Shown: positions 24,616-32,890, counted from the stretch's first letter. The stretch is DNA of 64,000 nt from Flavobacterium stagni (GCF_004122105.1 NZ_SBKN01000008.1:62001-126000), one strand, 5' to 3'. A program made the numbers and translations. The notes: a model not told the origin generated them from the letters alone.

Positions 24616-25133
24616 TACAATTCTTTTTGAATTTTACCCATCAACAATTGTTTGATTCGCTCGGCATCGTCTTTCAATAACCCCGGAATTTTAATATCCC
24701 CCCCTTGCACACCCGCCGTGTAGATTTCGACCTGAGCCAACCCTAAGTAGCGTGAAATCAATCCTTCATGCAAGGCCACATGTTGCACCCGGTTGTAGGG
24801 TATGATTTTCGTGTTGGTCGCAATCACGCCGTATTGGAAAATCAAATCGTGTTCCCGAAAGGCGTAGCCCTTTTTTCGAAAACCCAATAACGTAAGCCAT
24901 ACAACACAGAAGCCAATAATTCCTCCACCTAACCAAAAGAAGAGTACATCCTTAGTAGACAGTTCTTCGGGTTTGAGCGTAAGAATGAGTAAAATAATGA
25001 GTTCGATTAAAAGCACAACGCCAATATTCACCGCCAAGACACGGCGGTATTTTGTCTGTAATCGTTGTAATGTAACCGATTCAAATTGGGGTAAGTCGAC
25101 AATATTGAGTTCGTTATTGGTAAAATTTTCCAT
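24615..25133 (-). CDS. Membrane protein with one bacterial PH domain (YdbS-like), 172 aa
   Basis: Two membrane helices (about 32-55 and 65-84) are followed by a bPH2 domain (about 90-165; FREHDLIFQYGVIATNTKIIPYN ends in the family-typical RVQHVALHEG). It matches the short partner YdbS of a YdbS-YdbT pair. The stop overlaps the start of the 501-aa gene by one base, indicating coupled translation. It lies 82 bases downstream of menB, a gap that contains two ACTAGT hexamers one base apart. Confidence 0.9.
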   Translation of the reverse strand: MENFTNNELNIVDLPQFESVTLQRLQTKYRRVLAVNIGVVLLIELIILLILTLKPEELSTKDVLFFWLGGGIIGFCVVWLTLLGFRKKGYAFREHDLIFQYGVIATNTKIIPYNRVQHVALHEGLISRYLGLAQVEIYTAGVQGGDIKIPGLLKDDAERIKQLLMGKIQKEL

Positions 25134-25215
25134 AGGAAAGATGATGTTTGGCTTTTCGGGTTAATTGCTATTAAAATCCTTAGAATGACAACGAATCACT
25201 AGTAACTAGTCACGC

Positions 25216-26055
25216 TTACGGCAACCACTTTTTATCAAAATTCGGTTTGCGTTTTTCCAAGAAGGCATCACGACCTTCTTTGGCTTCGTCGGTCATATAC
25301 GCTAATCGCGTGGCTTCCCCGGCAAATACTTGTTGGCCAACCATACCATCGTCAGTAAGGTTCATGGCAAATTTCAACATTTTGATGGAAGTTGGTGATT
25401 TGGCTAAAATCTCTTGCGCCCACTGGTAAGCCGTACTTTCCAATTCGTCATGAGGTACAACCTCATTCACCATACCCATTTCAAATGCTTCTTGCGCAGA
25501 ATAATTGCGACCTAAGAAGAAAATTTCACGGGCTTTTTTCTGTCCGACCATTTTGGCTAAATAAGCCGAACCGTAACCACCGTCAAAACTAGTAACATCG
25601 GCATCGGTCTGTTTAAAAATGGCGTGTTCTTTACTGGCTAATGTCAAATCACAAACAACATGGAGACTATGTCCGCCACCTACGGCCCATCCGGGAACAA
25701 CGGCAATTACCGCTTTGGGCATGAAACGAATGAGGCGTTGCACATCCAAAATATTCAATCTGTGGTATCCGTCATCGCCCACATAACCTTGATGTCCGCG
25801 AGCTTTTTGATCGCCTCCTGAACAAAAGGACCAAACCCCGTCTTTGGAAGACGGACCTTCCGCAGACAACAGCACCACACCAATCGACGTATCTTCTTGG
25901 GCATCGTGAAACGCCATCAACAATTCGGAGGTCGTTTTGGGTCGGAACGCATTACGCACATCGGGGCGATTAAACGCGATTCGGGCCACGCCGTTGCATT
26001 TTTTATAAGTGATATCTTCGAATTCACGAACGGTTTTCCAATTGATTTCGCTCAT
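25216..26055 (-). CDS. menB: 1,4-Dihydroxy-2-naphthoyl-CoA synthase, 279 aa
   Basis: MenB is a crotonase-fold enzyme that closes the second ring from o-succinylbenzoyl-CoA. Visible motifs are KPTSELLMAF-type N-terminal helix, CSGGDQKARGHQGY (about 79-92, oxyanion and substrate loop), VPGWAVGGGHSLHVVCDLTLAS (about 120-141), and SFDGGYGSAYLAKMVGQKKA (about 156-175). The length and order match MenB rather than other enoyl-CoA hydratases. It is separated from the upstream ygiD by a plus-strand PH gene, so it has its own promoter in the 26056-26331 gap. Confidence 0.95.
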   Translation of the reverse strand: MSEINWKTVREFEDITYKKCNGVARIAFNRPDVRNAFRPKTTSELLMAFHDAQEDTSIGVVLLSAEGPSSKDGVWSFCSGGDQKARGHQGYVGDDGYHRLNILDVQRLIRFMPKAVIAVVPGWAVGGGHSLHVVCDLTLASKEHAIFKQTDADVTSFDGGYGSAYLAKMVGQKKAREIFFLGRNYSAQEAFEMGMVNEVVPHDELESTAYQWAQEILAKSPTSIKMLKFAMNLTDDGMVGQQVFAGEATRLAYMTDEAKEGRDAFLEKRKPNFDKKWLP

Positions 26056-26247
26056 TTTTAGTAGTTTATAAGTAAGTTATTAATCGATAAGAATAAATTC
26101 TAAAGTAGTGTAAATTTAGGCCATATCCGCAGAATGTCGAACCTATTTTTTCACAATAATACAGTGTTTATTAACTTTAGAATACAATAAATTCTTTTTG
26201 TTTTGACTTTGATATGTTCAAAAAGCTGCAAAAATACGCCCCATTTG

Positions 26248-26269
26248 TTCGCCAATTTTCATTGGCGAA
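26248..26269. other. Inverted repeat in the menB / PH-gene divergent gap
   Basis: Perfect nine-base arms TTCGCCAAT/ATTGGCGAA with a TTTC loop lie between menB (minus) and the 141-aa PH gene (plus). There is no T-tract, so it is more likely an operator or RNA hairpin than a terminator. The rest of the 275-bp gap is A+T rich and shows only weak promoter-like boxes. Confidence 0.4.
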
Positions 26270-26331
26270 TTCAAAGTAATTGTCTACATTTATACCCACC
26301 AAATTTTTGTTACTAACCTACATTAGTTACC

Positions 26332-26757
26332 ATGAACCGTTATTTCTCTTCACAAAATCGCTTCACTACACTTATCCTTTGGGGATTGGTTGTAGGAATG
26401 ACCTTCTTACTTATCAACGCTTATCGCGAAAACACGCTTACCTGGCCTGCTGGAATAGTAATGGGATTAGTAACGTTGTTTATACTTTGGGTTTTGTTGG
26501 ATACGCGCTATGTACTTCGTAATAATGTTTTGTTGTATCGTTCCGGACCCATTCGTGGTAAAATAGCGATTGATCACATCAAAAAGATTCGCAAGCATTC
26601 CGGACTTTTCGTTCCCGTTACGTTGAAACCCGCTTTGGATGTCAAGGGATTTATTATCACTTACAATCAATTTGACGACATTTTTATTTCGCCAAAAAAT
26701 GCAGATGAATTTCTGGCTACACTACAAAAAATGAATCCCGAAATTGAGGTTAACTAA
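26332..26757 (+). CDS. Small membrane protein with PH-like domain, 141 aa
   Basis: Two membrane helices (about 12-30 and 37-58; LILWGLVVGMTFLLINAY and AGIVMGLVTLFILWVLL) are followed by a domain at about 60-138 with bPH-like strands (YVLRNNVLLYRSGPIRGKIAIDHI) and a C-terminal helix (SPKNADEFLATLQKM). It resembles the PH-domain proteins two genes away, so this would be the third in the menaquinone region. It is on the plus strand between menB and ygiD. Function unknown. Confidence 0.8.
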   Translation: MNRYFSSQNRFTTLILWGLVVGMTFLLINAYRENTLTWPAGIVMGLVTLFILWVLLDTRYVLRNNVLLYRSGPIRGKIAIDHIKKIRKHSGLFVPVTLKPALDVKGFIITYNQFDDIFISPKNADEFLATLQKMNPEIEVN

Positions 26758-26765
26758 ACGATTAA

Positions 26766-27644
26766 CTAGCCAATTTTTACGGAAGTCATCGTCAATGAAC
26801 CGCCTACTGCTCTATCGTTGAAGAATTGAATCGTATCTTTTTCAGTTTGTAAACCCAACGTGTACAATAAGGGATAGTAATGATCGGGAGTTGGAATGGC
26901 CAACAGTGCGGCGGAACCTAATTTTTGATACTCAATCAAGGACTTGTGGTCTTTCCCTACAATTTTATCTTTAAACGTTTGGTTGATTTCCAAAGCCCAA
27001 TCGTAACCGTATTCGGGTTCGTTTAACTTATCCCAAGCGACTTTTCCTAAATTGTGTACCATATTTCCACTACCGATAATCAATACTCCTTTTTTGCGTA
27101 AAGCACTCAATTCTTTGGCTAAATCATAATGGAATTGCGGCGACTTACTGTAATCGATACTTAATTGCAACACCGGAATATCCGCTTTGGGGTAAATATG
27201 GCGTACCACGGTCCAAGTGCCATGATCTAAACCCCATTCGTGATCCAATTCGACCGGAACTGAAGTAATTATTTTCTGTGTTTCTATAGCGAGTTCAGGG
27301 GAACCCGGTGCGGGATATTGCACCCGAAACAATTCGTCGGGAAAGCCACCAAAGTCGTGTATGGTTTTGGGTTGTTCCATAGCCGTAATGTGCGTGCCGC
27401 GGGTTAACCAATGTGCCGATACCACGAGTACAGCTGTGGGTCTGGGAATACTTTGGCCCATGGCGGCCCAACTTTTAGAAAAATCATTGTCTTCAATGCC
27501 GTTCATGGGCGAACCGTGGCCAATAAATAATACGGGCATCACTACCCCATTCTCTTTAAAATCTTTTGACCAACTGTATAACGGACCTAATGCTGACATA
27601 ACTACTCCTCCTGCGGCTAATTTGATAAATTGTTTGCGTTGCAT
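26766..27644 (-). CDS. ygiD: LigB-type extradiol dioxygenase (4,5-DOPA dioxygenase, YgiD family), 292 aa
   Basis: The family cleaves catechols such as DOPA with Fe or Zn. Conserved His-containing motifs are FIGHGSPMNGIEDND (about 41-55), VVSAHW (about 74-79), GLDHGTW (about 143-149) and GSGNMVHNL (about 187-195), followed by WALEIN. The N-terminus QRKQFIKLAAGGVVMSALG looks like a Tat-type signal with K-Q in place of the twin Arg, so export is possible. A 16-bp perfect palindrome overlaps its promoter, implying a dedicated regulator. It is unrelated to menaquinone synthesis despite its position. Confidence 0.93.
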   Translation of the reverse strand: MQRKQFIKLAAGGVVMSALGPLYSWSKDFKENGVVMPVLFIGHGSPMNGIEDNDFSKSWAAMGQSIPRPTAVLVVSAHWLTRGTHITAMEQPKTIHDFGGFPDELFRVQYPAPGSPELAIETQKIITSVPVELDHEWGLDHGTWTVVRHIYPKADIPVLQLSIDYSKSPQFHYDLAKELSALRKKGVLIIGSGNMVHNLGKVAWDKLNEPEYGYDWALEINQTFKDKIVGKDHKSLIEYQKLGSAALLAIPTPDHYYPLLYTLGLQTEKDTIQFFNDRAVGGSLTMTSVKIG

Positions 27645-27652
27645 ACTGCAAT

Positions 27653-27671
27653 ATTTGTATATACAAATGTA
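27653..27671 (-). promoter_or_regulatory. ygiD promoter with overlapping 16-bp palindromic operator
   Basis: ATTTGTATATACAAAT (27653-27668) is a perfect palindrome. It overlaps the minus-strand -7 box TACATTTG (27671-27664), 19 bases before the ygiD ATG. A repressor bound there would block transcription start. The dyad size suits a MarR- or PadR-like dimer, but no regulator gene is adjacent. Confidence 0.6.
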
Positions 27672-27737
27672 AGTTTATTTTTTTAATTTCAATTTAAAAT
27701 GAAGTTAAAATACGATTGAAAATAAAATCGTGTTTTT

Positions 27738-27831
27738 TAGCCCCGATAGGAGCGGTATCCCCGTAACGCAGTGAAGGGATAAAGCGGATAGCGGGAGGAA
27801 ATGAGAGCGGGGCACTAGCTTGTGCTCCTTT
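27738..27831. repeat. Structured intergenic element (Flavobacterium-type repeat)
   Basis: An outer stem GCCCCG (27740-27745)/CGGGGC (27808-27813) encloses TATCCC/GGGATA (27756-27761/27776-27781). The 3' arm of the outer stem can instead pair downstream as GGGGCAC/GTGCTCC with loop TAGCTT, followed by TTTT. The layout with CCCCGATA ... GGATAGCGGGA ... GTGCTCC resembles an intergenic repeat I recall from Flavobacterium genomes, not verified. The 263-bp gap between ygiD and cvfB holds this element, the cvfB terminator and no ORF. Confidence 0.6.
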
Positions 27832-27860
27832 TACCTAAAATAAAACAACTAAAAATCTTG

Positions 27861-27896
27861 AAAAAAAAAAAAAAAGGGATTCCATGTGAACCCCTT
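27861..27896 (-). terminator. Intrinsic terminator of cvfB
   Basis: On the minus strand AAGGGGTTC/GAATCCCTT (one mismatch) with a CACAT-type loop runs into 13 or more T residues (A15 on the plus strand, 27861-27875). It begins 12 bases after the cvfB stop. Confidence 0.9.
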
Positions 27897-27907
27897 ATGT
27901 CTCTTCT

Positions 27908-28735
27908 TTATTTCAAATAAATTCCGTTCTCTCGGATATCGATACGTCGGTCTTTGTAGAGTTGGCCCACCGCTTTTTTAAACGTCTTTTTACTCATCTT
28001 CAGGACTGTTTTAATGTCTTCGGGATGCGAATTGTCGTGCAAACCCAAAAAGCCGCGATTGGCATTGAGTTCGGCTAAAATTTTCTGCACTGCGGCATCA
28101 ATTTGTTCCAAACCTTGTTTTTGAAATGAAATGTCGACCTTTCCATCGGGGCGCACTTGTTTCACATAGGCTTTGTAAGTTTTCCCAAATTTCAAGGTTT
28201 CATCAAACACTTGATTTTGAAACGCAAGTCCGCGAAATTGATGTTCGATGATCACATTGACACCTGCATCCGAAAAATGGGTAATCATGACTTTGACTTC
28301 CTGACCGGGTTCGAGCGTAACATTTTCCTCTTGAATAAAGCGGTGAATGCGACTGGAAGACACGAGTCGGTTGGTTTTTTCATCTAAAAAAACATAGACC
28401 AAATAGCGTTTCCCGGTTTCCATCCGTTGGGCTTGTTCCCGAAAAGGGACAAACAAATCTTTTTCCAATCCCCAATCCAAAAATGCCCCGTATTCGTTCA
28501 TGTAATTGACCTTCAAGTGGGCAAATTCGTTTAACTGCACGTACGGCCGCAAGGTAGTCGCAACAGGACGTTCTTCGTGGTCCAGATAGAGAAACACGTC
28601 GATTTCCTCCCCTACTTCATACACTTTGGGCATGTATTTTCGCGGCAATAAAACGTCTGTAGTTCCGTCAGTTAAAAATAGTCCCACTGTGGTTTCGCGG
28701 GCAATGGTTAGGGTATTGGTCTTTCCGATGTTCAT
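27908..28735 (-). CDS. cvfB: CvfB-type S1 RNA-binding protein, 275 aa
   Basis: The chain has tandem S1-like OB folds (about 5-62, 65-130 and 140-205) and a C-terminal winged-helix-like part (about 215-275). Typical stretches are GLFLTDGTTDVLLPRKYMP, EYGAFLDWGLEKDLFVPF and VNVIIEHQFRGL. In the known family member CvfB the S1 domains bind RNA and the protein influences virulence or gene expression. It is 18 bases downstream of menD and ends at a strong terminator, so it probably shares the menD transcript, a pairing I recall as common in Flavobacteria. Confidence 0.9.
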   Translation of the reverse strand: MNIGKTNTLTIARETTVGLFLTDGTTDVLLPRKYMPKVYEVGEEIDVFLYLDHEERPVATTLRPYVQLNEFAHLKVNYMNEYGAFLDWGLEKDLFVPFREQAQRMETGKRYLVYVFLDEKTNRLVSSSRIHRFIQEENVTLEPGQEVKVMITHFSDAGVNVIIEHQFRGLAFQNQVFDETLKFGKTYKAYVKQVRPDGKVDISFQKQGLEQIDAAVQKILAELNANRGFLGLHDNSHPEDIKTVLKMSKKTFKKAVGQLYKDRRIDIRENGIYLK

Positions 28736-28753
28736 GAGGTATGGTTATTACTT

Positions 28754-30412
28754 TTAAACCAGTGATTTAAAAAATTGAAGTAAATAATGATCGTTTTCGA
28801 GTGTTGGTGTAAAAACTTCCAACAATTGGGGTTGTGCTGAATTTGTGAATACAGTTTTTAGTGCTGCTTCTAAACTTTCTTCATTTGAAGCGGTATGGTA
28901 TTCGAATCCGTACATCGCGGCCAAATGTTGGGTCGTAAAGCAATGTGAGGTTTCAAAAAAGGTATTGAATACTGGTGTTTCCTCGTGGCCGGGCAAAATA
29001 CGAAAGATGCCGCCACCGCCATTATTTAACAAAATAATAGTGAAATTTTTGGGGATGTAGGCGTTCCAAAGTGCGTTACTATCGTATAAAAAACTGATAT
29101 CGCCGGTGATTAAAGTGGTGGGTTTCCCGCTTGCGACAGCTGCACCAATAGCAGTTGATGTACTTCCGTCGATACCGCTGGTTCCGCGATTACAATACAC
29201 TTCGATACTGGGATCAATATCAAAGAGTTGTGCATAGCGAATGGCCGAACTGTTACTGATTTGCAATTGCGAGTGTTCGGGTAAGGCGGGTAATACCTTT
29301 TCAAATACTTTAAAATCACAAAAGGGAATGGATGCTAAATAAGCCGTTGTCTTTTCACGACGGTGTTCGCGAATCGTCAATGCTTGTTGGCGGTACGAAC
29401 TTTCAATTGTCGTCGTAAAATTGAAAAACGATTGAAACCAAGTATTGGGATGTACTTTTCCATGATAGGACAAACAGCCAAATGTATCGTAGGCCCGAAG
29501 CGGATCAATATGCCAATGGTGTTGGGGTTGGTATTTTCGCAAAAACGCTTTGATGCGTTTGGACACAATCATGCCGCCAAACGTAATCAATATATCCGGT
29601 TGAAAGGCTTTAAAGTCGGCTTCCGTAAAGGGAGTGATGATGGTATCAATGGTATTGATTAGATCCGGATGGTGCAAGTTGGACGTAGTTTCAATCATCA
29701 CCACCACTGATGGATCTTGGGCCAAACGATTTACAATTTCTTGGTCCAGTTGATGGGGATCGTTTACGCCAACAAGTACTAATTTCTTGGTAGCGGCGTT
29801 CCAAATTTGGGCCAAATCCGCAAAAGGTTCGTTTACCACGGTATCTTTTACTGCAGAAGAAATGATTTGCACCTCAACAGATAACTCATTGACGGTTTCA
29901 TACAAAGGTTCTTCGAAGGGTACGTTTATATGCACCGGACCTTTTTGACGAATAGCCAATTCAATGGCTTCGTGAATTAACAAGTCGTTTTCAGCGTTAG
30001 CATCCTCGGTTAAATTGGCATTGAATACGGTATGATTGGCCAAAACATTTTGTTGCCGAATGGTTTGCCCGTCGCCGATATCAATTTTTGCTAAAGGTCG
30101 GTCGGCTGAGACAACAATTAATGGAATCTGACTGTAAAAAGCTTCTGCCACAGCGGGATAATAATTCAATACCGCCGAACCGGATGTACAAACGACTGCG
30201 ACTGGTTTGCGTAGTTGTTGCGCGAGTCCCAAAGCAAAAAAAGCCGCAGAGCGTTCGTCTGCAATGCTGTAACAATGGAAATCGGGATGCTGTGCAAACC
30301 CGATGGTTAACGGCGCATTACGCGAACCTGGAGAAATCACGATATGTTGAATGCCTTTGTGTCGGAATAGTTCAATAACCGACTGGGCCAAAGGAATTTT
30401 AGGATAGACCAT
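28754..30412 (-). CDS. menD: SEPHCHC synthase, 552 aa
   Basis: MenD joins isochorismate and 2-oxoglutarate using thiamine diphosphate, the first committed menaquinone step. The N-terminal Pyr domain has VISPGSRNAPLTIGFA (about 26-41) and the catalytic-type Glu stretch ADERSAAFFALGLAQ (about 52-66). The C-terminal PP domain has the ThDP motif GDISFLYDSNALWN (GDxxFxxDxNxL, near 438-451) and the downstream LLNNGGGGIFRILPG. Length matches the family. A TACCTTTG box 20 bases upstream serves the gene. The usual upstream partner menF is absent here. Confidence 0.96.
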   Translation of the reverse strand: MVYPKIPLAQSVIELFRHKGIQHIVISPGSRNAPLTIGFAQHPDFHCYSIADERSAAFFALGLAQQLRKPVAVVCTSGSAVLNYYPAVAEAFYSQIPLIVVSADRPLAKIDIGDGQTIRQQNVLANHTVFNANLTEDANAENDLLIHEAIELAIRQKGPVHINVPFEEPLYETVNELSVEVQIISSAVKDTVVNEPFADLAQIWNAATKKLVLVGVNDPHQLDQEIVNRLAQDPSVVVMIETTSNLHHPDLINTIDTIITPFTEADFKAFQPDILITFGGMIVSKRIKAFLRKYQPQHHWHIDPLRAYDTFGCLSYHGKVHPNTWFQSFFNFTTTIESSYRQQALTIREHRREKTTAYLASIPFCDFKVFEKVLPALPEHSQLQISNSSAIRYAQLFDIDPSIEVYCNRGTSGIDGSTSTAIGAAVASGKPTTLITGDISFLYDSNALWNAYIPKNFTIILLNNGGGGIFRILPGHEETPVFNTFFETSHCFTTQHLAAMYGFEYHTASNEESLEAALKTVFTNSAQPQLLEVFTPTLENDHYLLQFFKSLV

Positions 30413-30431
30413 GTGTATTACTAATGGAGTA

Positions 30432-30439
30432 CAAAGGTA
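30432..30439 (-). promoter_or_regulatory. Promoter -7 box for menD
   Basis: The minus strand reads TACCTTTG, 19 bases before the menD ATG, matching TAnnTTTG. Confidence 0.6.
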
Positions 30440-30491
30440 CGAAGCCCACTTCGAACGAAAACTATTTTTTGAAAATATTAATAAGGATAAC

Positions 30492-30746
30492 TTAGCGGGT
30501 AATATCCGAAAAAAACCAATGACAAATGATTAGAAGAAGGAGTACATAAAATAAACGTGACAAGATTCGGCAACGTTCGGCATGTGTCCCGTCGCATTTT
30601 TTCCATGCGTAATAACTTAGAGAGAGTACTAGAACCAAGCCAAAAGTCAGTAAAGCCGGTCCCAGATACTGCCCCTCCAACAAAATTGATACCCAAAGTA
30701 TCGCCTTTGGCATGATCCAAGCTATCAGTGTGTCTAGTGGTTTCAT
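30492..30746 (-). CDS. Small membrane protein, 84 aa
   Basis: Three hydrophobic segments are predicted (about 7-26, 31-48 and 64-80), with a cysteine/charged loop KKCDGTHAERC between the second and third. The hydrophobic pattern and ATG support a real gene over the overlapping ORF in another frame. I do not recognise the family. It lies upstream of menD on the same strand (80 bases), so read-through into menD is possible. Confidence 0.6.
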   Translation of the reverse strand: MKPLDTLIAWIMPKAILWVSILLEGQYLGPALLTFGLVLVLSLSYYAWKKCDGTHAERCRILSRLFYVLLLLIICHWFFSDITR

Positions 30747-30807
30747 ACGGGACGAAATTACGACCTAGCGTCAAAACAACACTACGTAAAAACACCTGAT
30801 TTATTTG

Positions 30808-30815
30808 TATTTTTG
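30808..30815 (+). promoter_or_regulatory. Promoter -7 box for the GNAT gene
   Basis: TATTTTTG matches TAnnTTTG and ends three bases before the ATG at 30819, again implying a leaderless transcript. It overlaps the TTG at 30813 that would otherwise be an alternative start. Confidence 0.5.
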
Positions 30816-30818
30816 AAC

Positions 30819-31316
30819 ATGGAAATTTCGATTCGACCTTATAGTATAACCGACTTACCTCCTATTTTGGAGATAATCAATCATAACATTCTCCATTCCA
30901 CAGCCTTGTATGATTATACGGTGCGTACCTTGGAGCAACAAACGGCAATTTTTCAAGATAAATTAGACAAAGGGTTTCCCATTTTTGTAGCAGTTTGTGA
31001 TTCACAAGTGGTGGGTTTTGGGTATTATAGCGAATTTCGGTTTCGGGAAGCCTATAAATTTACAGTGGAACATTCGGTCTATGCGCATCCCGACTGGCAA
31101 GGAAAAGGCATTGGAAAATTACTTTTGGACGAATTAATAACATCGGCCAAAAAACAAAACATCCATACATTAATTGGTGTCATTGATGCTGAAAACGAAG
31201 GCAGTATAGCTTTTCACCAACGCATGGGATTTGAAGTTAAAGGCATATTACAGGAGACAGGATTTAAATTTAACCGTTGGTTGCATAGTGTATTTGTGCA
31301 GCGAATTTTAGAATAA
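30819..31316 (+). CDS. GNAT acetyltransferase (phosphinothricin acetyltransferase-like), 165 aa
   Basis: The N-terminus MEISIRPYSITDLPPILEI is typical of the group. Later landmarks are VVGFGYYSEFR (about 67-77), VYAHPDWQGKGIGKLLLDEL (about 88-107; Q-x-x-G-x-G acetyl-CoA loop), and IDAENEGSIAFHQRMGFE (about 125-142). The sequence resembles the PAT/YncA subgroup, which acetylates free amine groups such as phosphinothricin or amino acids; the natural substrate is not known. The ATG at 30819 is chosen over an upstream TTG that overlaps the -7 box. Confidence 0.92.
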   Translation: MEISIRPYSITDLPPILEIINHNILHSTALYDYTVRTLEQQTAIFQDKLDKGFPIFVAVCDSQVVGFGYYSEFRFREAYKFTVEHSVYAHPDWQGKGIGKLLLDELITSAKKQNIHTLIGVIDAENEGSIAFHQRMGFEVKGILQETGFKFNRWLHSVFVQRILE

Positions 31317-31328
31317 CACCAAAGAAAT

Positions 31329-31910
31329 ATGCATTACCCAATCACGTATTATATTAAAACTGGAGCCTTTTTACTACAAGGAATCGTTCTTTTTTGTGGC
31401 TATTACTACGGAATTACTTTTCTATTTTCTGCGAGTTATGTGCTAAGCTTATTGTTTAGTGTTGCGACATTCATGGCCCCCATTTTATTTCCTGAAAAAC
31501 CAAAACCCAATACGTTACCCATTCAACGACAAACGCATCATTCAGTTATATCGTTGAGTTTGGTGGCGGGTGTGGCCTTGTTATTTTTTACAGGATTTGG
31601 ACGCTTATTTTTTGACAACACCTATCATGTTGAAACCATCACGGTCTTTTTCAGTCTTGTTCTTATTACACAGGCGTTTGAAAAACCAGCGGCAACAGAA
31701 CTGCGCTGGGAAAACGATGGTTTATTGATTTTGGGCGAAAAATTTTCAAATACACTTCCCCATGGAAGCATTACTCATTTTGAAATCGAAGAGGATGCCA
31801 TAACAATACACACGCAAGATGGCATTACCCACCATATCGAACATATTGTTTGGGATGAAAAAGGTCAACAAGAGGCTCAAAAGTTCTTGGCAGAAAATCT
31901 AAACGTGTAA
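31329..31910 (+). CDS. Membrane protein with soluble C-terminal domain, 193 aa
   Basis: Four membrane segments are predicted (about 9-25, 30-49, 75-92 and 102-118) followed by a domain of about 75 residues (ILGEKFSNTLPHGSITHFEIEE ... GITHHIEHI) with alternating strands that may be PH-like. No motif identifies a function. It starts 12 bases after the GNAT gene, so the two probably form an operon. Confidence 0.75.
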   Translation: MHYPITYYIKTGAFLLQGIVLFCGYYYGITFLFSASYVLSLLFSVATFMAPILFPEKPKPNTLPIQRQTHHSVISLSLVAGVALLFFTGFGRLFFDNTYHVETITVFFSLVLITQAFEKPAATELRWENDGLLILGEKFSNTLPHGSITHFEIEEDAITIHTQDGITHHIEHIVWDEKGQQEAQKFLAENLNV

Positions 31911-31921
31911 TTTCAATGCTC

Positions 31922-32692
31922 TTAAGCCTCACCGGCTACCGAAAAATCCACATAATAATTGGATTTAAAAATGACCACAAACGTGACATTGCATTTCCCA
32001 CCATCATTCATAAGAATGGTGCGGTACTTGAAACCGTTGGGATCTAGTTTGTCATTGCAGAACATATTGACTCTAACTTCCAATTCTCCTTTTTTGTTAC
32101 GATACGGAATCAATTGCTTGATGTAGTCTTGATTGGATTTGAGATTTGCTTTTTGCTCTTCAAAAACACAATGGATGAGCTCTCGAACTTTTTCAAATTC
32201 GGCCGGGCTCAAATCATAGGGTGTATTGCGGTCTCTTTTTTTACTGGGATAATACGTAAAAAGCGCATAATCCGGGTGATTACGGAGATTAATAACCGAT
32301 TTCAAAGGCGTATGATTTTCGACAACTTCCAATCGAAAGCTATTAGTCCCGTTGGCAAACTCCAGCATTCCGTTTTTCAAAACCGCTTTACTACCGGCGC
32401 CATTCATATCGTTCCGACTGAAATGTAGGGTATCGTTTTGAATAAAAGCTATGCCTTCAAATTTTTCATATTTGGAATGTCCATGATCTTTTTCTTTGGA
32501 ATCATAAACAAATGTACTGTCGGTGTATAGGGTTAATTCATGGCGGTATTCCACCAAATCCCCAGATTGATGCAAGGCTTTAAACCACACTTTTTTTTGG
32601 GAACGAACAGGCTCATGCGCTTCTTGTTTACAGCCCATTGAAAGTCCCAATACAATTAGGAATCCTAATTTGAATTTAGAAATGCAGTCCAT
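31922..32692 (-). CDS. Lipoprotein of unknown function, 256 aa
   Basis: The signal MDCISKFKLGFLIVLGLSMGCKQE has a lipobox LSMGC with Cys at about residue 21. The mature part begins with a beta-rich region (about 35-130; strand pairs around YRHELTLYTDSTFVYDS) and continues with TYYPSKKRDRNTPYDL and a helix. I do not recognise the family. The start at 32692 gives a canonical lipoprotein signal; an in-frame start nine codons upstream overlaps the preceding gene further. It overlaps the stop of the 66-aa gene by 17 bases. Confidence 0.72.
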   Translation of the reverse strand: MDCISKFKLGFLIVLGLSMGCKQEAHEPVRSQKKVWFKALHQSGDLVEYRHELTLYTDSTFVYDSKEKDHGHSKYEKFEGIAFIQNDTLHFSRNDMNGAGSKAVLKNGMLEFANGTNSFRLEVVENHTPLKSVINLRNHPDYALFTYYPSKKRDRNTPYDLSPAEFEKVRELIHCVFEEQKANLKSNQDYIKQLIPYRNKKGELEVRVNMFCNDKLDPNGFKYRTILMNDGGKCNVTFVVIFKSNYYVDFSVAGEA

Positions 32693-32876
32693 CCGATTGT
32701 ACAAAAATGATGAAGCCATATATAAGACCTAAATAAATAGCCGTGTAAATTAATTCGTTTCGAAGAAATGAAAAATTAGACGTCTTTTTATACCGTTGAT
32801 AGCCACGGTGAACATAATTGAGGCGTATCCCAATAAAAAGGACTATAAAAAAAATGATGTATACTGGCAAATGCAA
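32676..32876 (-). CDS. Small membrane protein, 66 aa
   Basis: Two hydrophobic segments (about 3-19 and 43-60) flank a basic loop RGYQRYKKTSNFSFLRN. It lies 14 bases after the MazG-like gene and overlaps the following lipoprotein gene, so the three form a likely operon. Function unknown. Confidence 0.6.
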   Translation of the reverse strand: MHLPVYIIFFIVLFIGIRLNYVHRGYQRYKKTSNFSFLRNELIYTAIYLGLIYGFIIFVQSDGLHF

Positions 32877-32890
32877 AATTGTTGAAAATA

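Noticed and set aside
4..25210. Recurring ACTAGT hexamers as a repeat family
   Set aside because: They occur in several gaps (4, 1181, 8266, 8489, 8625, 25198, 25205) but also inside genes near 21334, 21774 and 25590, with no shared flanks beyond the 8.5-kb repeat.
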